DNA of 64,000 nucleotides, taken from contig JAWQEG010000726.1 in assembly GCA_033782935.1 (NCBI GenBank), forward strand, positions 597,001 to 661,000, written 5' to 3'. Shown here in pieces: positions 21,801-33,359 of the stretch. This stretch comes from Petrolisthes cinctipes. Taxonomy: Eukaryota > Arthropoda > Malacostraca > Decapoda > Porcellanidae. Under the pieces are notes generated by a model. It did no database searches. It was not told where the DNA came from and saw nothing but the letters and a program-made list of their open reading frames with translations. Position numbers and translations under genes: made by a program. The number at the start of each line of letters is the position of its first letter. Positions within the stretch are counted from its first letter, which is position 1.

Positions 21801-22014
21801 TACAGCCACAATCAAATAACCACCGACACCTTCCTTCCATCGTGCAAATAAATCGGTCTCAAATCAAAATATAATCTTACAACATTTTACGTCAACTCAA
21901 CCCCCTCAATTATTATTATGAGGTGCTGCAAAATCATACAAGTGTTGTTCTTTATTACCAAGATATTTACTACGATGGAAGGAAAGTGTCGGTGGATATT
22001 TGATTGTAGCTGTA
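21801..22014. mobile_element. TA-flanked fold-back, TACAGCCACAATCAAATA family, copy 1
   Basis: The left end TACAGCCACAATCAAATAAC and CGACACCTTCCTTCCATCG are complemented at the right by CGATGGAAGGAAAGTGTCGG and ATTTGATTGTAGCTGTA. The interior includes GTCAACTCAACCCCCTCAA, shared by two further copies in this window at 31.1 and 37.3 kb. Confidence 0.85.
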
Positions 22015-23508
22015 CAGTATGAGATTGTGAGAACAATGATGAATACAGATGGACAAGTATTATATTGTACTGTACAGGCAACTCTCATTATCCAGTTGTT
22101 CACTATTCAATTATTAGATTCAATAGTCTAAAAGTTTTAACTGCTGGCATGGTGAGTAAGATGAAACACAGTAAAATATTGTATGCCAATTTTTACACAT
22201 TTGTTCCATATTACCAAGTATTACTCTACTTACCATTTCTGGTGAGTTTTGAATATTGTATGTGTGTGTGCGAATTTTTCTCATAAAAATATCCTTATGG
22301 AGGTTTGAAAGCTATTTTCTTGCACATGATATTTGGTTCACCATATCATGAAACTTATTCCATATTACATTTGCTGTGTAATCATTTTGTATGCAATAGG
22401 TATTCTGGGAATGTAAACTGAGTAGATAACGAGAACAGCCTATGTAAGATTCACTATGGTAATACAGTAGTTGTGTAAAATATATAGCCTACTTTGAGAC
22501 TAAACTGTTCAAAATTTGTTCAGAAAAACTTATGGAAGTATTAAAAAAAATAGTATACAGTACCGTACATAGAACGGAATCTCTTTTTGCCCTCAGCACA
22601 GTTGGACTACAATATTTTGATAAGTACTGTACAGAACAATAAGCCCTCCAATAAGTTCCCTAAATAGCTGGAGTTATACACTTTCTTTCCAACTGTTACA
22701 TTTCATTAGAATCTTACATTGCCTCCAACCCAATTTCAGATTCAGGATGTTCAAGCACACAAAATACAAATTAGTCCCTGTTTACAACATTCTACAGTCA
22801 TAATTATTTTGAATATAAATCTTTCATCTTATAAGGCTTAGTAAATTTGGTTTGCAACTGTTATACATATTATTGTCATTAACTGCATTCATATAATAAA
22901 TTCATTCATTTTCAGTACCACATAAATTATACTGTAGTGTGAATAATCTTCCTAGGTTTTGTTAAATGCAGTATGAAACTTGAAGTATAAGAAATTCGTA
23001 TGCACTGTACCCACAGTAATTTTAACAGTATAATGCATCATTTATTATTATAGTTTTAAAAGAAAGTTGGGAAGTTAACTCTTTCCCAAACTGTTTTTCA
23101 GCAGCTGTAAGAGTGAACATTGACACAACTACTGACCCAACAGTAGTATGACAAGGAAGCATTCAGTGTGTGATAATATATAGTTGTCCTGGTCCCTTGG
23201 TATAGTTAATATTGTCAGTACTGTAGTCTATTCTCATGAAGTATAAACCCAGGGACTATAAATTCCTTCCAAAGCACTAGAAGAGAAAGATGTAGATGAG
23301 TTAAGAGACAATCATTGGCATACACATGTTGACTAAGGGTCGGGGGAAGGTGGTGGTAATGTACAAGTACCATGTAGTGTGTACCATGTGGTTTACAGGA
23401 TCCATGTGGTATATCCCAATCCATCAGGCTTCATAATAATTGGTAATTATGTTATGTAATAAATGTTGATATTTAGAGTAAAAGTGTCTTATTGTGCTGA
23501 TATATATG
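22015..23508. other. Intron stretch
   Basis: AT-rich with scattered ACTGTAC-type motifs. No gene or finger remnant is seen. Confidence 0.5.
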
Positions 23509-23721
23509 TACAGTTGCCCACACATGAAGCTGGTATGCCTTGCTTCTTGTGAGGTAACCACAACAGGAAGGAAATTGAGCAAAAGTTATACAGTAGTTTG
23601 TTGACAGGCAGACAGTAATTATATTTTACTAACTGCCTGTCAACAAGCTACAACTTTTGTTCGCTTTCCTTCCCTTTTTAGCTACCTCACAAGTAACGAG
23701 CCCCACCTGTGGGCAACTGTA
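23509..23721. mobile_element. TA-flanked fold-back, TACAGTTGCCCACACATGAA family, copy 1
   Basis: The left end TACAGTTGCCCACA pairs with TGTGGGCAACTGTA at the right. GTTTGTTGACAGGCAGACAGTAA pairs imperfectly with TTACTAACTGCCTGTCAACAAGC in the middle. A second copy lies at 44937-45151. Confidence 0.85.
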
Positions 23722-24099
23722 CAGCTGTTGTCTCTGAGGAATATTATTAACAATACAGTATGCTTCTTTTTTCTTATAGGATGTAACAGTTTTTAATATG
23801 ACCACAATCTTCACCTGTATATTGCTAATCGTCATTGTAGCATAAACCTGTTGGTGTCCTTTACTGATATAGCCTATAGCCAGCTCTTGAATCATAATCT
23901 CCTTCATACATTACATAATATTATGTTATTATGCCCCTTTTCTGGAAACATGTATATGCTTTTGTACACAATATACAGTACAGTACACTTCAGTGTTTGG
24001 AGTAATGAGTTGATATTCCTACATCATACATCATGGAGAGAGAGTGCTGACAGTGATAGCTATACCACACAAGTCAAGACAACTGTGTACACCCAGAAG
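23722..24099. other. Intron stretch
   Basis: No gene is seen. The stretch lies between two fold-back elements. Confidence 0.4.
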
Positions 24100-24324
24100 T
24101 ACTAATTTCTCCCCCCTCCCCCCTAATAGCCAAAGTGGTGGCCAGTGACGACCGGGTGATCGAACACGCCACATCCAACTCCTCTACCCCGACCTCAGTG
24201 GTTTATTTGCTCGAAGTATTAGAAAAAGTGAAGCATTGTAGAGGAGTTGGATGTGGTGTGTTCGATCGCCTGGTTGTCACTGGCTGCAACTTTGGCTATT
24301 AGGGGGGGGGGGGAGAAATTAGTA
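24100..24324. mobile_element. Long-arm fold-back with C/G homopolymer ends
   Basis: The left arm is TACTAATTTCTCCCCCC followed by TAATAGCCAAAG and CATCCAACTCCTCTAC. The right arm is GTAGAGGAGTTGGATG, CTTTGGCTATTAG and GGGAGAAATTAGTA. The arms are about 90 bp and the loop is short. It is TA-bounded but not obviously of the TACAGT families. Confidence 0.8.
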
Positions 24325-26347
24325 ATTCCGGGTATACAGTAGTAGGAATTAACTAATGTCTGTGATGTATGACTTTTCAGGTATATTGTGGTCCCATAGT
24401 TGCTATTACAGTACTGTCACATGTTAGTTTTTGTGCAGTCATCCCAGTGATCAAAATGACATCCTTCTAACTTGCACTTATGGTGTACAATCATTGGCTT
24501 GGAATGTGAGTGTAACTGAATCTGTAGATGAAGACACCAGCTGAGGAGGAGCACATATTGACAACAGTTTGCTTTTTGTTTAAGTAAATGACCATTGCCA
24601 ACAAACTACTCCTTTAGGTGGCCTTTCATCTACCATATGTCATCATATATTGACAGCTTAACAGAATACAGTATAGTTATGGATTTACTAGTAGGCTGGA
24701 AGTGAGATGGCATGAAGGAAGGTTTGAACAAAAGGCAAGCACAACAAGAAACTGAAAGAACTATAGTGGGTCAATGAAGCACAGGAGGAAATAGTTTTTC
24801 ATTGGAAACACTTGAATTAAAGCAGGACAATCACTAAAAAAGTCAGAATATATATACTATATACTTTATACTTGGCAAGAATATCATAGGCCTAAAATAC
24901 TTTATGCTATTCTTTATCATTCATGAATCAAGACAGGCAAAAATTTTGTATCAATATTCAATAGAATAAACAGGGATAAAGCTCCCTCTCCCCATCAATC
25001 CATCCAGCACCAAACTGAAGTTATATGGGCCATAACCAGACCTTATACCGTCGGTATTTCTTACAAGACAACTTTATTTCATTCTTGAGCCTCTTACATA
25101 TACTGTACAGTACTGTATGGTATAATCAATCAGGAAATACTCTGTTGATGCTCATTGCTTCACTTGCCATAAGAAAGACCCTTGACCCAAATAATAAATA
25201 CTGTATGTGGATCATGTAAGATAAACATATTAGTAGCACCTACTGCTAACATAGCCACCCTCCTTCCCTTCCCTTTTCCAGAGAGCTGTTGTATACAGTA
25301 AGTATTGTACCAGATTCAGAAACTGTAGTTTGCTGCTGTGTGGCAATAAATTTATTTTTGCAACTGCTTCAACACATACAGGTGACTTTTAACCAGTTTT
25401 CATAAAACATAGTAGTAGAAGTCTAGTACTTAAAACATAACTCAAAATTGGCCTTGAACAAGACCCATCTCTAGAATTTATAGTGAAATGGCTCTCATAA
25501 CTGTTGACAAGACTGGCTGTCTGACCTTTTCATACCCATTCACCATATCAACTACTGTACTCTACTACAACACTGTACCATGCACCTGTTCCTTCCACCA
25601 GCCTCATCAGTTCAAACTCTTGTTTTGCCATACAAATGAATTAATTATCTTGGTGTGCCATTTGGTTCATGAATTGAAACTAGGGTGTTTTTCATTTAAA
25701 CTGTGACTGGTACATTACTGTACAGTATATGAAGAAACAGTACAATAACTTTAGTCCACATCAGCCTTGTATGAAATAACTGTACATACTTTGTACTCCT
25801 TCCCCATCCCCTTCATACACATGTCTCAACTATTTGCATATACAGTACTACAGTATAAAGATAATTATTTACCATCAGCAAACATATTACCCTTGCCATT
25901 TTCAGGTCTGACTTCTTAATTATGAGTAAATAAAATTTGAAGTTAAGCTTCAGATGGTAGCAGTAATAATAAATAACTGATTTTGTTTGTATATTTGAAT
26001 TTACAGTGGATTATAATAATTATGATCAGTATTCCTTCACTTTTCACTGTCTATGTTTGACTATTTTTTTAAATGCAACGCTGACAAATGGCATGAGTTT
26101 CTTTTAGTTTCTCATTATGTCATGGTAAAACCAACTTACACAGGCTTATGTCCTTCAGTGAAAGAATAAGCTTCCAACCCATCATATGTACACAGAAATA
26201 AAATTAGTTATTCTCCATAAACTTTACTCTAGCATTGGAATAGAAATAGTACTCTATCTATATGTAACATATAATCTGTATATAAATAAGAAAGTATCAC
26301 TAAACCTTTATAAAGTTATGAACTAAACCAGACTCCAAGAGGGTGAT
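24325..26347. other. Intron stretch
   Basis: AT-rich with many CAGTAC and TGTACAGT motifs. No gene or finger remnant is seen. Confidence 0.5.
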
Positions 26348-26686
26348 TCAGTGTCCTACATTTGGCATGCTGTCACTATTAGTATTGTTGTAGTGCGTCC
26401 GTAAATGTGAAGTGAGGTGAACTTTCTGTATAGATCGATACGGACAGTAAGGACAAGCATAGGGTTTCTCTCCAGTGTGAGTTAATACATGTCTCTTGAG
26501 GTTATCTTTAATGGTGGTGTCGTAGGTACAGTGGGGGCAAGTAAAAGGCCGCTCCCCAGTGTGAATCCGTGAATGGCGGATGAGGTTGGACTTGACGACG
26601 GTGGAATAAGAGCAGCAGGAGCAGCGGTGCACCTTGTTGCCGTGGCCACCCGACGCTCCCCTTCGACCGCCGCCCTCCAGACTCAT
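26348..26686 (-). CDS. Alternative terminal exon E: three C2H2 fingers
   Basis: This 112-residue exon begins ATG AGT CTG GAG immediately after CGTTCACAG. The lead is Gly/Arg-rich (EGGGRRGASGGHG), followed by fingers at 22-42, 50-70 and 78-98 and a polar tail NNTNSDSMPNVGH. Finger 1 has an extra Cys (CSCC). Linkers are TGERP and TGEKP. Helix residues are V,S,N,R; I,D,N,R; Q,V,H,S. The ATG sits in the place of the GTG seen in most exons, one base different, so it need not be a translation start. Confidence 0.92.
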   Translation of the reverse strand: MSLEGGGRRGASGGHGNKVHRCSCCSYSTVVKSNLIRHSRIHTGERPFTCPHCTYDTTIKDNLKRHVLTHTGEKPYACPYCPYRSIQKVHLTSHLRTHYNNTNSDSMPNVGH

Positions 26687-26714
26687 CTGTGAACGACGCT
26701 GGGCTTACTCAGGG
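26687..26714 (-). promoter_or_regulatory. Pre-acceptor element of exon E (GTAAG type)
   Basis: It reads CCCTGAGTAAG, CCCAGC, GTCGTTCACAG on the minus strand, with GTAAG 22 nt from the junction. A branch-like TGTGAC lies immediately upstream. Confidence 0.75.
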
Positions 26715-27780
26715 TCACAAGCTCACCTACTACAACTATATACAGTAGGCCACTGGTAATATCATATAAAACAGTAAAGCCATTAAATATCTTAGTCTAG
26801 ATGGGCTTGCATTACAAAAAGGTTGGGAAAATATTTGGGTGTTTTAAATTAGGATTTGTGTGGAAAATGTTGTGTATAGAAAGAAGTACCTGTACTATAT
26901 AAATTTGAGTAATGTCAAGGGTTCACTAAACTGACCAAATGAATTACCTAAAGAAATGACTTAAGAGGGTTATGATGCAAGTTTAGAGAGTAACAATCCA
27001 ATTAATACATCTCACCTTTTATGTTGTTTTTGGTTATGAAATTACAGTTACATAATATAAGTTCATTAGTTTACTGCATAGTTCCTGTCTGTCACACAGA
27101 GTGTCATCTTGATTTGCAAGAAGGAAAGTGTGCATATTTAGTGAGACAGTTGACAATAAACTTATTATTTGCTTTGGTTAGATAAACACAGTTGTGATGG
27201 TTTAGCAGCCTACTAACCAACTGCAGTAGGATATCTAATAATACATGTTGTCCTAAGTCATACGAGGAAAATTAGGCAAGTTTAACATGATCTAATACTT
27301 TGTTGATCGATTGGGGTAATATTTTGGTACATGTCATCATTTGTATTTATGACAGTAAAGTTACTGTTGCTTAGTAGTGGAGCCTACATACTGTACTGTC
27401 CAAGAAGTGCATCCCATACTAGTGTTGCTTTTGGCGATGGAACTTACAAGTCTGACATAATTAATACAGAGCTCACATGTTTTGTCATTTTGTTCTTTAT
27501 ATTTAAATAAATCAACCATATAACTTTTGCATCTTGTTCGACGGTGATTTCTACACGTGAAATACTGTGTTCATATACGTCTATAGTAATGCTACAATAA
27601 CAGGTGAAAATAATGTTGCAAGAGTACATACACATTTGTTACGTCCATAAAATATAACCTACCACAAAATATTTGACTGAATATTAAATGATTGTACTGG
27701 ATGTATTCTAATGAAATATGAACAGGTATTACTGTGCCAGTGTCTCTAAAAAAAACCATAATGCATTAAAAAAAAATACC
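26715..27780. other. Intron, exon F to exon E
   Basis: No gene or repeat family is recognised. Confidence 0.5.
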
Positions 27781-28095
27781 TTAGCTCTGGTGGCTCCGTA
27801 AGTGACTCTTCAAGCCGCTCTTCTCTGCGAAGGTGTAGTGGCAATATTCACAGGTATAGGGCTTCTCACCAGTGTGAGTACGAATGTGTCTCTTTAGATT
27901 ATCCTTCTGGGCTGCTCGAAAAGGACAGTAGGGGCAGGAATATGGCTTCTCCCCAGTGTGAGTGCGCACATGTCTCATGAGGTGGGCATAATTGGATGTG
28001 ACGTAGGCACAGTAAGGGCAGTGGTGCGGCTTGTTAGGGTTGACCAGCTTCCCTGCCCCTGTCACTGCTCCTCCGCCTCTCTTATCTTGCCCCAT
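27781..28095 (-). CDS. Alternative terminal exon F: three C2H2 fingers
   Basis: The 104-residue exon starts ATG GGG CAA GAT after CCTCTACAG. The lead is Gly-rich (GQDKRGGGAVTGAGK). Fingers lie at 26-46, 54-74 and 82-102 and the protein ends two residues later. Finger 1 (TSNYAHLMRH) closely matches finger 1 of exons U and V ([20 protein letters not shown]), suggesting common descent over 33 kb. Helix residues are N,A,H,R; Q,D,N,R; E,S,G,S. Both linkers are TGEKPY. Confidence 0.92.
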   Translation of the reverse strand: MGQDKRGGGAVTGAGKLVNPNKPHHCPYCAYVTSNYAHLMRHVRTHTGEKPYSCPYCPFRAAQKDNLKRHIRTHTGEKPYTCEYCHYTFAEKSGLKSHLRSHQS

Positions 28096-28122
28096 CTGTA
28101 GAGGAGGCCCACCTTACTAAGA
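28096..28122 (-). promoter_or_regulatory. Pre-acceptor element of exon F (GTAAG type)
   Basis: It reads TTCTTAGTAAG, GTGGGC, CTCCTCTACAG on the minus strand, with GTAAG 22 nt from the junction. Confidence 0.75.
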
Positions 28123-30368
28123 ATCACATTACCAAAACTTAAATTAATGGTTGGACAAGAAAAGTGACTGAGTCAAATCAAATACCCAAGAAATAACTAT
28201 AAAAAAGTCTATCTATAAAGAGATAATACAGTACTAAAGGAAAGAAATTAATAAATAAGACTTGTTTTTGCTACTCCTGTAGCCATTTTGTAATTATTGT
28301 ATAATAAAAATATAATTACAGTACTGTACAGTAATATGAAAATTTTCATATTGGACCAACACAGTCACATTATAAAAAAGTTTATTATGCTTTGCTGTTT
28401 TGGTATTCTAAAAAAAATAGTTCTCGTTCTGTATGTCAAAAAAATTAAACAAAAAGTAAGTTTTCCATTAATAGAAAACTCGTTTTAAAAAGACAAAAAC
28501 TTTTGCAATTGAATTTGGCCAAGACCTGGGTATGGCTCCCTTCCCACTGATGTTATAGAGACAAATGTACTTCAGAATGATTGATGACCAAATAGGATGT
28601 TGGTAGTGATTTTCCTGAAGTATGAAGTATGTTTTCTTTTACATTTATACTGTATGTAAATTATCATTTGCCCATTAGGTCCTAATGCTTAAGTAATAAG
28701 TGTACAGGACTGTACAGTACTTCATATATTTAAATAATGTGGATATGAGGATGAAGAAATGGATATGTGATTTTCATAATGCCGATGATTTAATTTACAA
28801 ATGATGGAATTATATTATAAAAAAAAAAAAAATGCATAATACCCTACAATTATTATACCTTAAAACTACGTTGGATCAGAAGAGAACAAAACAGCTTTAA
28901 TTTTATTAGAATTACAAAGGCTGACATTCATTTTCAAGGGAGGTTTATACATGTTAAAGTATTTGTAACCATAGAGTACTGTATCTGTTTTTCTCATAGA
29001 CATAAGTTAGGTATGGCCACAAATTGGTACAGTGCTGTGCTGTACCTTCATCTCAAATCAACCTTCGAATCTAATCTTATTGTATAGTTATTGTGGAGTT
29101 CCGTAAGTGTTCATTTACAAGTGTTTGACAGTTTTATACATATTTCTTTATCAAAATTATTACCACACACACATACACACACAAAAAAATAATTTGCCGG
29201 TATCCTATTACTTTCAACTCAACACACACACGCAACACAACAATTACATGTACACTGATGGAACTGATATATGCTTTAGTTTTGTTGTACAGGAAGATTA
29301 TACTGCAATAGCACACGACTGCACAAATTTCTGATGGCATCCTGTGGAGCAACTGAACACAACTTTACTACAAATAAAAATAAGGTGCATGTTACCATAT
29401 AAAAGAAATAATATACTGAAGTATTTTGCAATCTGAATAAATGGTGCATTTTCTGGAAAGTGTAACCCCAAATTTGCGTCTGTACTTCACACTGGATTTC
29501 AGAAATACAATACATACAAAATCCAAGAGTCAAGATACAGTACTTTACTAAAACCAAGATGGGTACAGCACTTTTCATTCTATATGGTCAGAAGTACAAC
29601 TCATAGTAATTGCTTAAATAATACAGACATAACAACTTAGCAAATTACAATTTTCCTCAGGTCACTTCATTCCATATTGTTGCACCTCACTACAGGTCAT
29701 TTTGAGTTGAGTTCTGGTAGGAAACTGGCCACATTTTTTTTTGTTTCTCTTGAGATTTTTCCAGAGGTTATAGAGTAGGATTGTCTGTGTTGGGTGAGAT
29801 ATAAACAAACACATTGTGAGTGTATGTGCTTTAGTGTGTGTTGCTGTATTACATGGTGGGTAGAGAGAATGGTTTGTTGCCACTCTGTAGTCTTTCTAGG
29901 TGTATTCTGATCCCTCAAGGACAAATGTTTTCTGCATCATGGATATTTGGGGAAATGTTTTTATAGTACTGTACATGACTCAGTTGGATATTCTGGTTGG
30001 CAGAGGTGGGGATACAATTGTGTGTGCTGATGAAGGATTATATTTACAGTGGGATGGAGTAAGTGATGTTTAAGGCTTCACAGTAGATGTGTGTTGTGGG
30101 TTTTTATTCTCATTTAGAGGTAGGTTATGTAGCATGATGTTACATGGATAATGGTGCCAATATCTGGGCATTTACTCATAATTAGATGGTCTTGAATTGG
30201 GTATTGTTTCATTTTGAAGATGTTTATGTTTGCAGATTTAATGGAAAGTTAATAATGATACCATACAGTGGTAAGAATTCCTCATGCATACACGGTTAAT
30301 TTATACAACAAATACCTTGAAAAGTGAAACGATGTCATAACAATAAAAAGTGAATGTAAGAAAAATAG
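28123..30368. other. Intron, exon G to exon F
   Basis: AT-rich with A-runs and CAGTACTGTACAGTA-type strings near 28318. No gene is seen. TTTTTATTCT near 30101 would give a minus-strand AATAAA about 265 bases past the exon G stop. Confidence 0.5.
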
Positions 30369-30689
30369 TTATGACTGGTGATGTGAGTAGGTATGAGATC
30401 TTAAGGTGGACCTTCTGGAGGCACGGTAAGTACAAAACTGACAAGCAAAAGGTCTTTCGCCAGTGTGGGTCAGAATGTGTGATCGCAAGCTCCCTCTTTG
30501 GGCAAATCGTAGGGAACAGTAGGAGCAGCAGTAGGGCTTCTCTCCCGTGTGAGTGCGCTCGTGGTTAAGGAGGTTAGTGGTAAAGTTTGTAGTGTAGGAA
30601 CAATACTGGCACTGGTGACTCTTGTGTCTGGTGGCTGCAGCCCGCGTGGCTCCCAGGGCACTGCTCCAGCCACCAGTCTCCCCAACGTC
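30369..30689 (-). CDS. Alternative terminal exon G: three C2H2 fingers, no ATG lead
   Basis: This exon has no start codon in its lead and is easily missed. It starts GAC GTT GGG GAG after the acceptor CTTCTCTACAG and runs 106 residues to TAA. The lead (DVGETGGWSSALGATRAAATRHK) is followed by fingers at 27-47 (CQYC...HERTH), 55-75 (CSYC...HILTH) and 83-103 (CQFC...HTYSH). Linkers are TGEKP and TGERP. Helix residues are F,T,N,N; Q,G,S,S; R,S,T,S. Fingers 1 and 2 share helix types with exon H (NFTTNL/SFTTHL and RFAQRGSLRSH/RFAQKGSLRSH), so G and H look like duplicates. Confidence 0.9.
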   Translation of the reverse strand, partial: DVGETGGWSSALGATRAAATRHKSHQCQYCSYTTNFTTNLLNHERTHTGEKPYCCSYCSLRFAQRGSLRSHILTHTGERPFACQFCTYRASRRSTLRSHTYSHHQS

Positions 30690-30716
30690 CTGTAGAGAAG
30701 TGCCCAGCTTACTTTA
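30690..30716 (-). promoter_or_regulatory. Pre-acceptor element of exon G (GTAAG type)
   Basis: It reads TTAAAGTAAG, CTGGGC, ACTTCTCTACAG on the minus strand, with GTAAG 23 nt from the junction. Confidence 0.75.
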
Positions 30717-31087
30717 AAAGGATTGATGTACAAAGACTTTATGCAGTAATGTCTCTGTTGCACATACATATCTATTAATCTCATCAAGACTCCTCACACA
30801 GAAATGTCACTGCTGCACAAATGAATACAGTATATGAGAACCCCAACCTTTCTATAATCTAGTGCTGTAGGATTACTGACCAGTTTACCCAATATAAAGG
30901 CTATTGAATTGTAGACTGAAGCCAAAAATTGTCCAAGAAGGTAACAACTTTGATTTCTGGCAGTGTTGGTTGATATTCAATTAAAGGATTTTAGGATACA
31001 GTTACCCATATTCTATGTAATGTGTTGATGTCTTTATGGTATTATGCTAAAGCACCGCAACTTGATTGTAAATGTTGAATGTATATG
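30717..31087. other. Intron stretch
   Basis: No gene or repeat is recognised. Confidence 0.4.
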
Positions 31088-31301
31088 TACAGCCACAATC
31101 AAATAACCACCAACACTTTCCTTCCATCGTGCAAATAAATCAGTATCATATCAAAATATAATCATACAACACCTTATGTCAACTCAACCCCCTCAATTAT
31201 TATTATGAGGTGCTGCAATATCATACACGTGTTGTTCTTTATTACCAAGATATTTACTACGATGGAAGGAAAGTGTCGGTAGATATTTGACTGTGTATGT
31301 A
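31088..31301. mobile_element. TA-flanked fold-back, TACAGCCACAATCAAATA family, copy 2
   Basis: It is nearly identical in length and interior to 21801-22014, including GTCAACTCAACCCCCTCAA and the CGATGGAAGGAAAGTGTCGG arm. The right end is slightly altered (TGTATGTA). Confidence 0.85.
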
Positions 31302-31502
31302 CCAGCTTCTGAGCCTTACCCAACTACAGTACCACCTGCTAGGAAGACTCAGAATAAGGGACAGTTTTATTACTAAATGATGTCACAGTTCTCAGTTAGT
31401 TTCAATCATTGAGTATTTATAGCAATTAGTTAAAATAATTATAACTAACAACCTGTAATGGAACCTTCACTATCTGTAGATTTACTAACCTATCATTGAG
31501 TT

Positions 31503-31534
<32 letters not shown>

Positions 31535-32496
31535 TCAGTTAGTAGTACGACGTTACAATGCCCAGTTTCATATTGGTTAAAGTGTCGGTTATGTTACTTG
31601 TATTTCACAGTACATACATCCTCAGACTGTTTCGGTATCCATGGGTAACACTGTCATACACATACATTGACTTACAATTACCAGTTTCTTTACTGTATGT
31701 AATGTAGTTAGTTTGTATGATTCCACATTCACCAGAGGAGTTAGAGTATAATATATTCTTATGTATGATCTGAAATAAAGATTGATGTGGCAAATGTTGA
31801 ATCTCCCATTTCATTAACATGCACTTTACTAACTGGGTTGACACATCATATAACTTGTTTATGTAATTAAAAACAAAAAAACTTTCACATTACTAAATAT
31901 ACTGCAGCACACTCACTTGCAGACATTGCACACCACACTCACTCACTCGCAGAGCTTAGTGCAACAGAGCTGTGTAGTGAGGAAACTAAATTTTTGTAGA
32001 TAGTATTCATATGCCATAGTAGGTATGTATAATAGAAAAGGCATACAGCTGTATTTGGATTTTCAGTATAATAACGTATACTGTATATATATATATGTAT
32101 AAGGGGTATTCTTTGTTGATATGTTATTGATAAATTAACATTTCCTCTCCTAAAGGACTTACTTAGTAGATAATGTTTAGTGAACAAGAGTGTTAAAGGC
32201 AACAACCAATTGATACACATCTTGTTCTTCTATCTGTCTTTATTTTGTGTAATGATGAGTTGGTGAATATAAATTTTACATTAGTGAAGAATACATTTTG
32301 AAACATTAATATTTAAGTAAAGAGAAAAGTACAGTATATCAAGGAATGCATCACTGCATGGATACATAAAATCAGAATATTCTCCAAAAGGATTACAATT
32401 TAGTACTTGTTACAGTACTGTACATACTTTTACAGAACAATATAATGGGTATGGTGCTATACAAAGGATGAAACCAGATTAGGTAACACAATTTCC
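31302..32496. other. Intron stretch
   Basis: Contains a run of 26 A at about 31503-31528 and AT microsatellite sequence near 32086-32098. CTTTATTTTG near 32238 gives a minus-strand AATAAA about 255 bases past the exon H stop. No gene is seen. Confidence 0.5.
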
Positions 32497-32811
32497 CTAC
32501 ATGTGATAAGACTGAATGTGGGAATTAAGAAAACATTTTCTGGCAAAACGTTCTGGGCAATGGGGACAGGCATGTGGCTTCTCTCCTGTATGAGTCCATA
32601 GGTGTGATCTCAGGCTCCCTTTCTGAGCAAAACGGAAAGAGCAGTAAGGACATTGAAAGGGCTTCTCCCCTGTGTGTGTCCTGATGTGATTCTGGAGGTG
32701 GGTGGTGAAGGAGGTGTTGTAGGGGCAGTAGGGGCACTGGTGGGTCTTGGTGCGGGGTGTGGGGTCCCGTTCGCCGCGCCACAACGTTTGGTTTTCAGTG
32801 TCCAATCCCAC
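32497..32811 (-). CDS. Alternative terminal exon H: three C2H2 fingers
   Basis: The exon starts GTG GGA TTG GAC (VGLD) after CCCTACAG and is 104 residues long. The lead TENQTLWRGERDPTPRTK precedes fingers at 26-46, 54-74 and 82-103. The last finger is atypical: CPHCPERFARKCFLNSHIQSYH has Glu where Tyr is usual, an extra Cys in the helix and H-x4-H spacing. It ends one residue later. Helix residues are F,T,H,N; Q,G,S,S; R,C,F,S. The pre-acceptor block is only partial (GCCAGGCCTTCCCTACAG). Confidence 0.92.
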   Translation of the reverse strand: MGLDTENQTLWRGERDPTPRTKTHQCPYCPYNTSFTTHLQNHIRTHTGEKPFQCPYCSFRFAQKGSLRSHLWTHTGEKPHACPHCPERFARKCFLNSHIQSYHM

Positions 32812-33359
32812 CTGTAGGGAAGGCCTGGCATGTATATGTACTCTATGATAAATATACCAAGAGCTGCAACATTATAAAGTGTAAGCAAACACAACAGATA
32901 AATAGTTTTCTACTGTAGTGTGCGTGTGTGTGTTGATCAAAACAGTATGCTTCTGTCCATCTTTAGCCATGATGATAACTAAAGTGACATGTCATGATGA
33001 GTGTTAGTTTCGTCTACCTATAGTATTTGTACATCATTACATACTAGAAATGTTGAAAATCAATTCTTTTGTAACCTTGAAGGGCTTTTTAGGAAAAACC
33101 TTACACCAAAATGGGTTTCACTTTGTTTCAATTCCTTTATAGATGATTTTATACAGTACAGTATTCAGCAAGGAAAACCAAACCAAAAGGTTAAAAACAA
33201 AAAAGTTTGGAATGTCCTCCCAACATCTTTTGCATAAATACCGTATTGTATTTATATTAACTCATTAGTGTAATAACATGAGAATGCCTTGTAAGATTAC
33301 TATAGTTTGGTTTAGTTTTATTTCTTAAAGGCCTTTACCATACAAGAATGTTAATCTTC
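32812..33359. other. Intron stretch
   Basis: No gene is recognised. A GT-rich patch (GTGTGCGTGTGTGTG) occurs near 32919. Confidence 0.4.

Noticed and set aside
26348..28095. Independent genes starting at the ATG of exons E, F and B
   Set aside because: The ATG sits exactly at the splice junction in the same phase and position as GTG in the other exons, after the same type of acceptor, so a spliced exon is the better reading.
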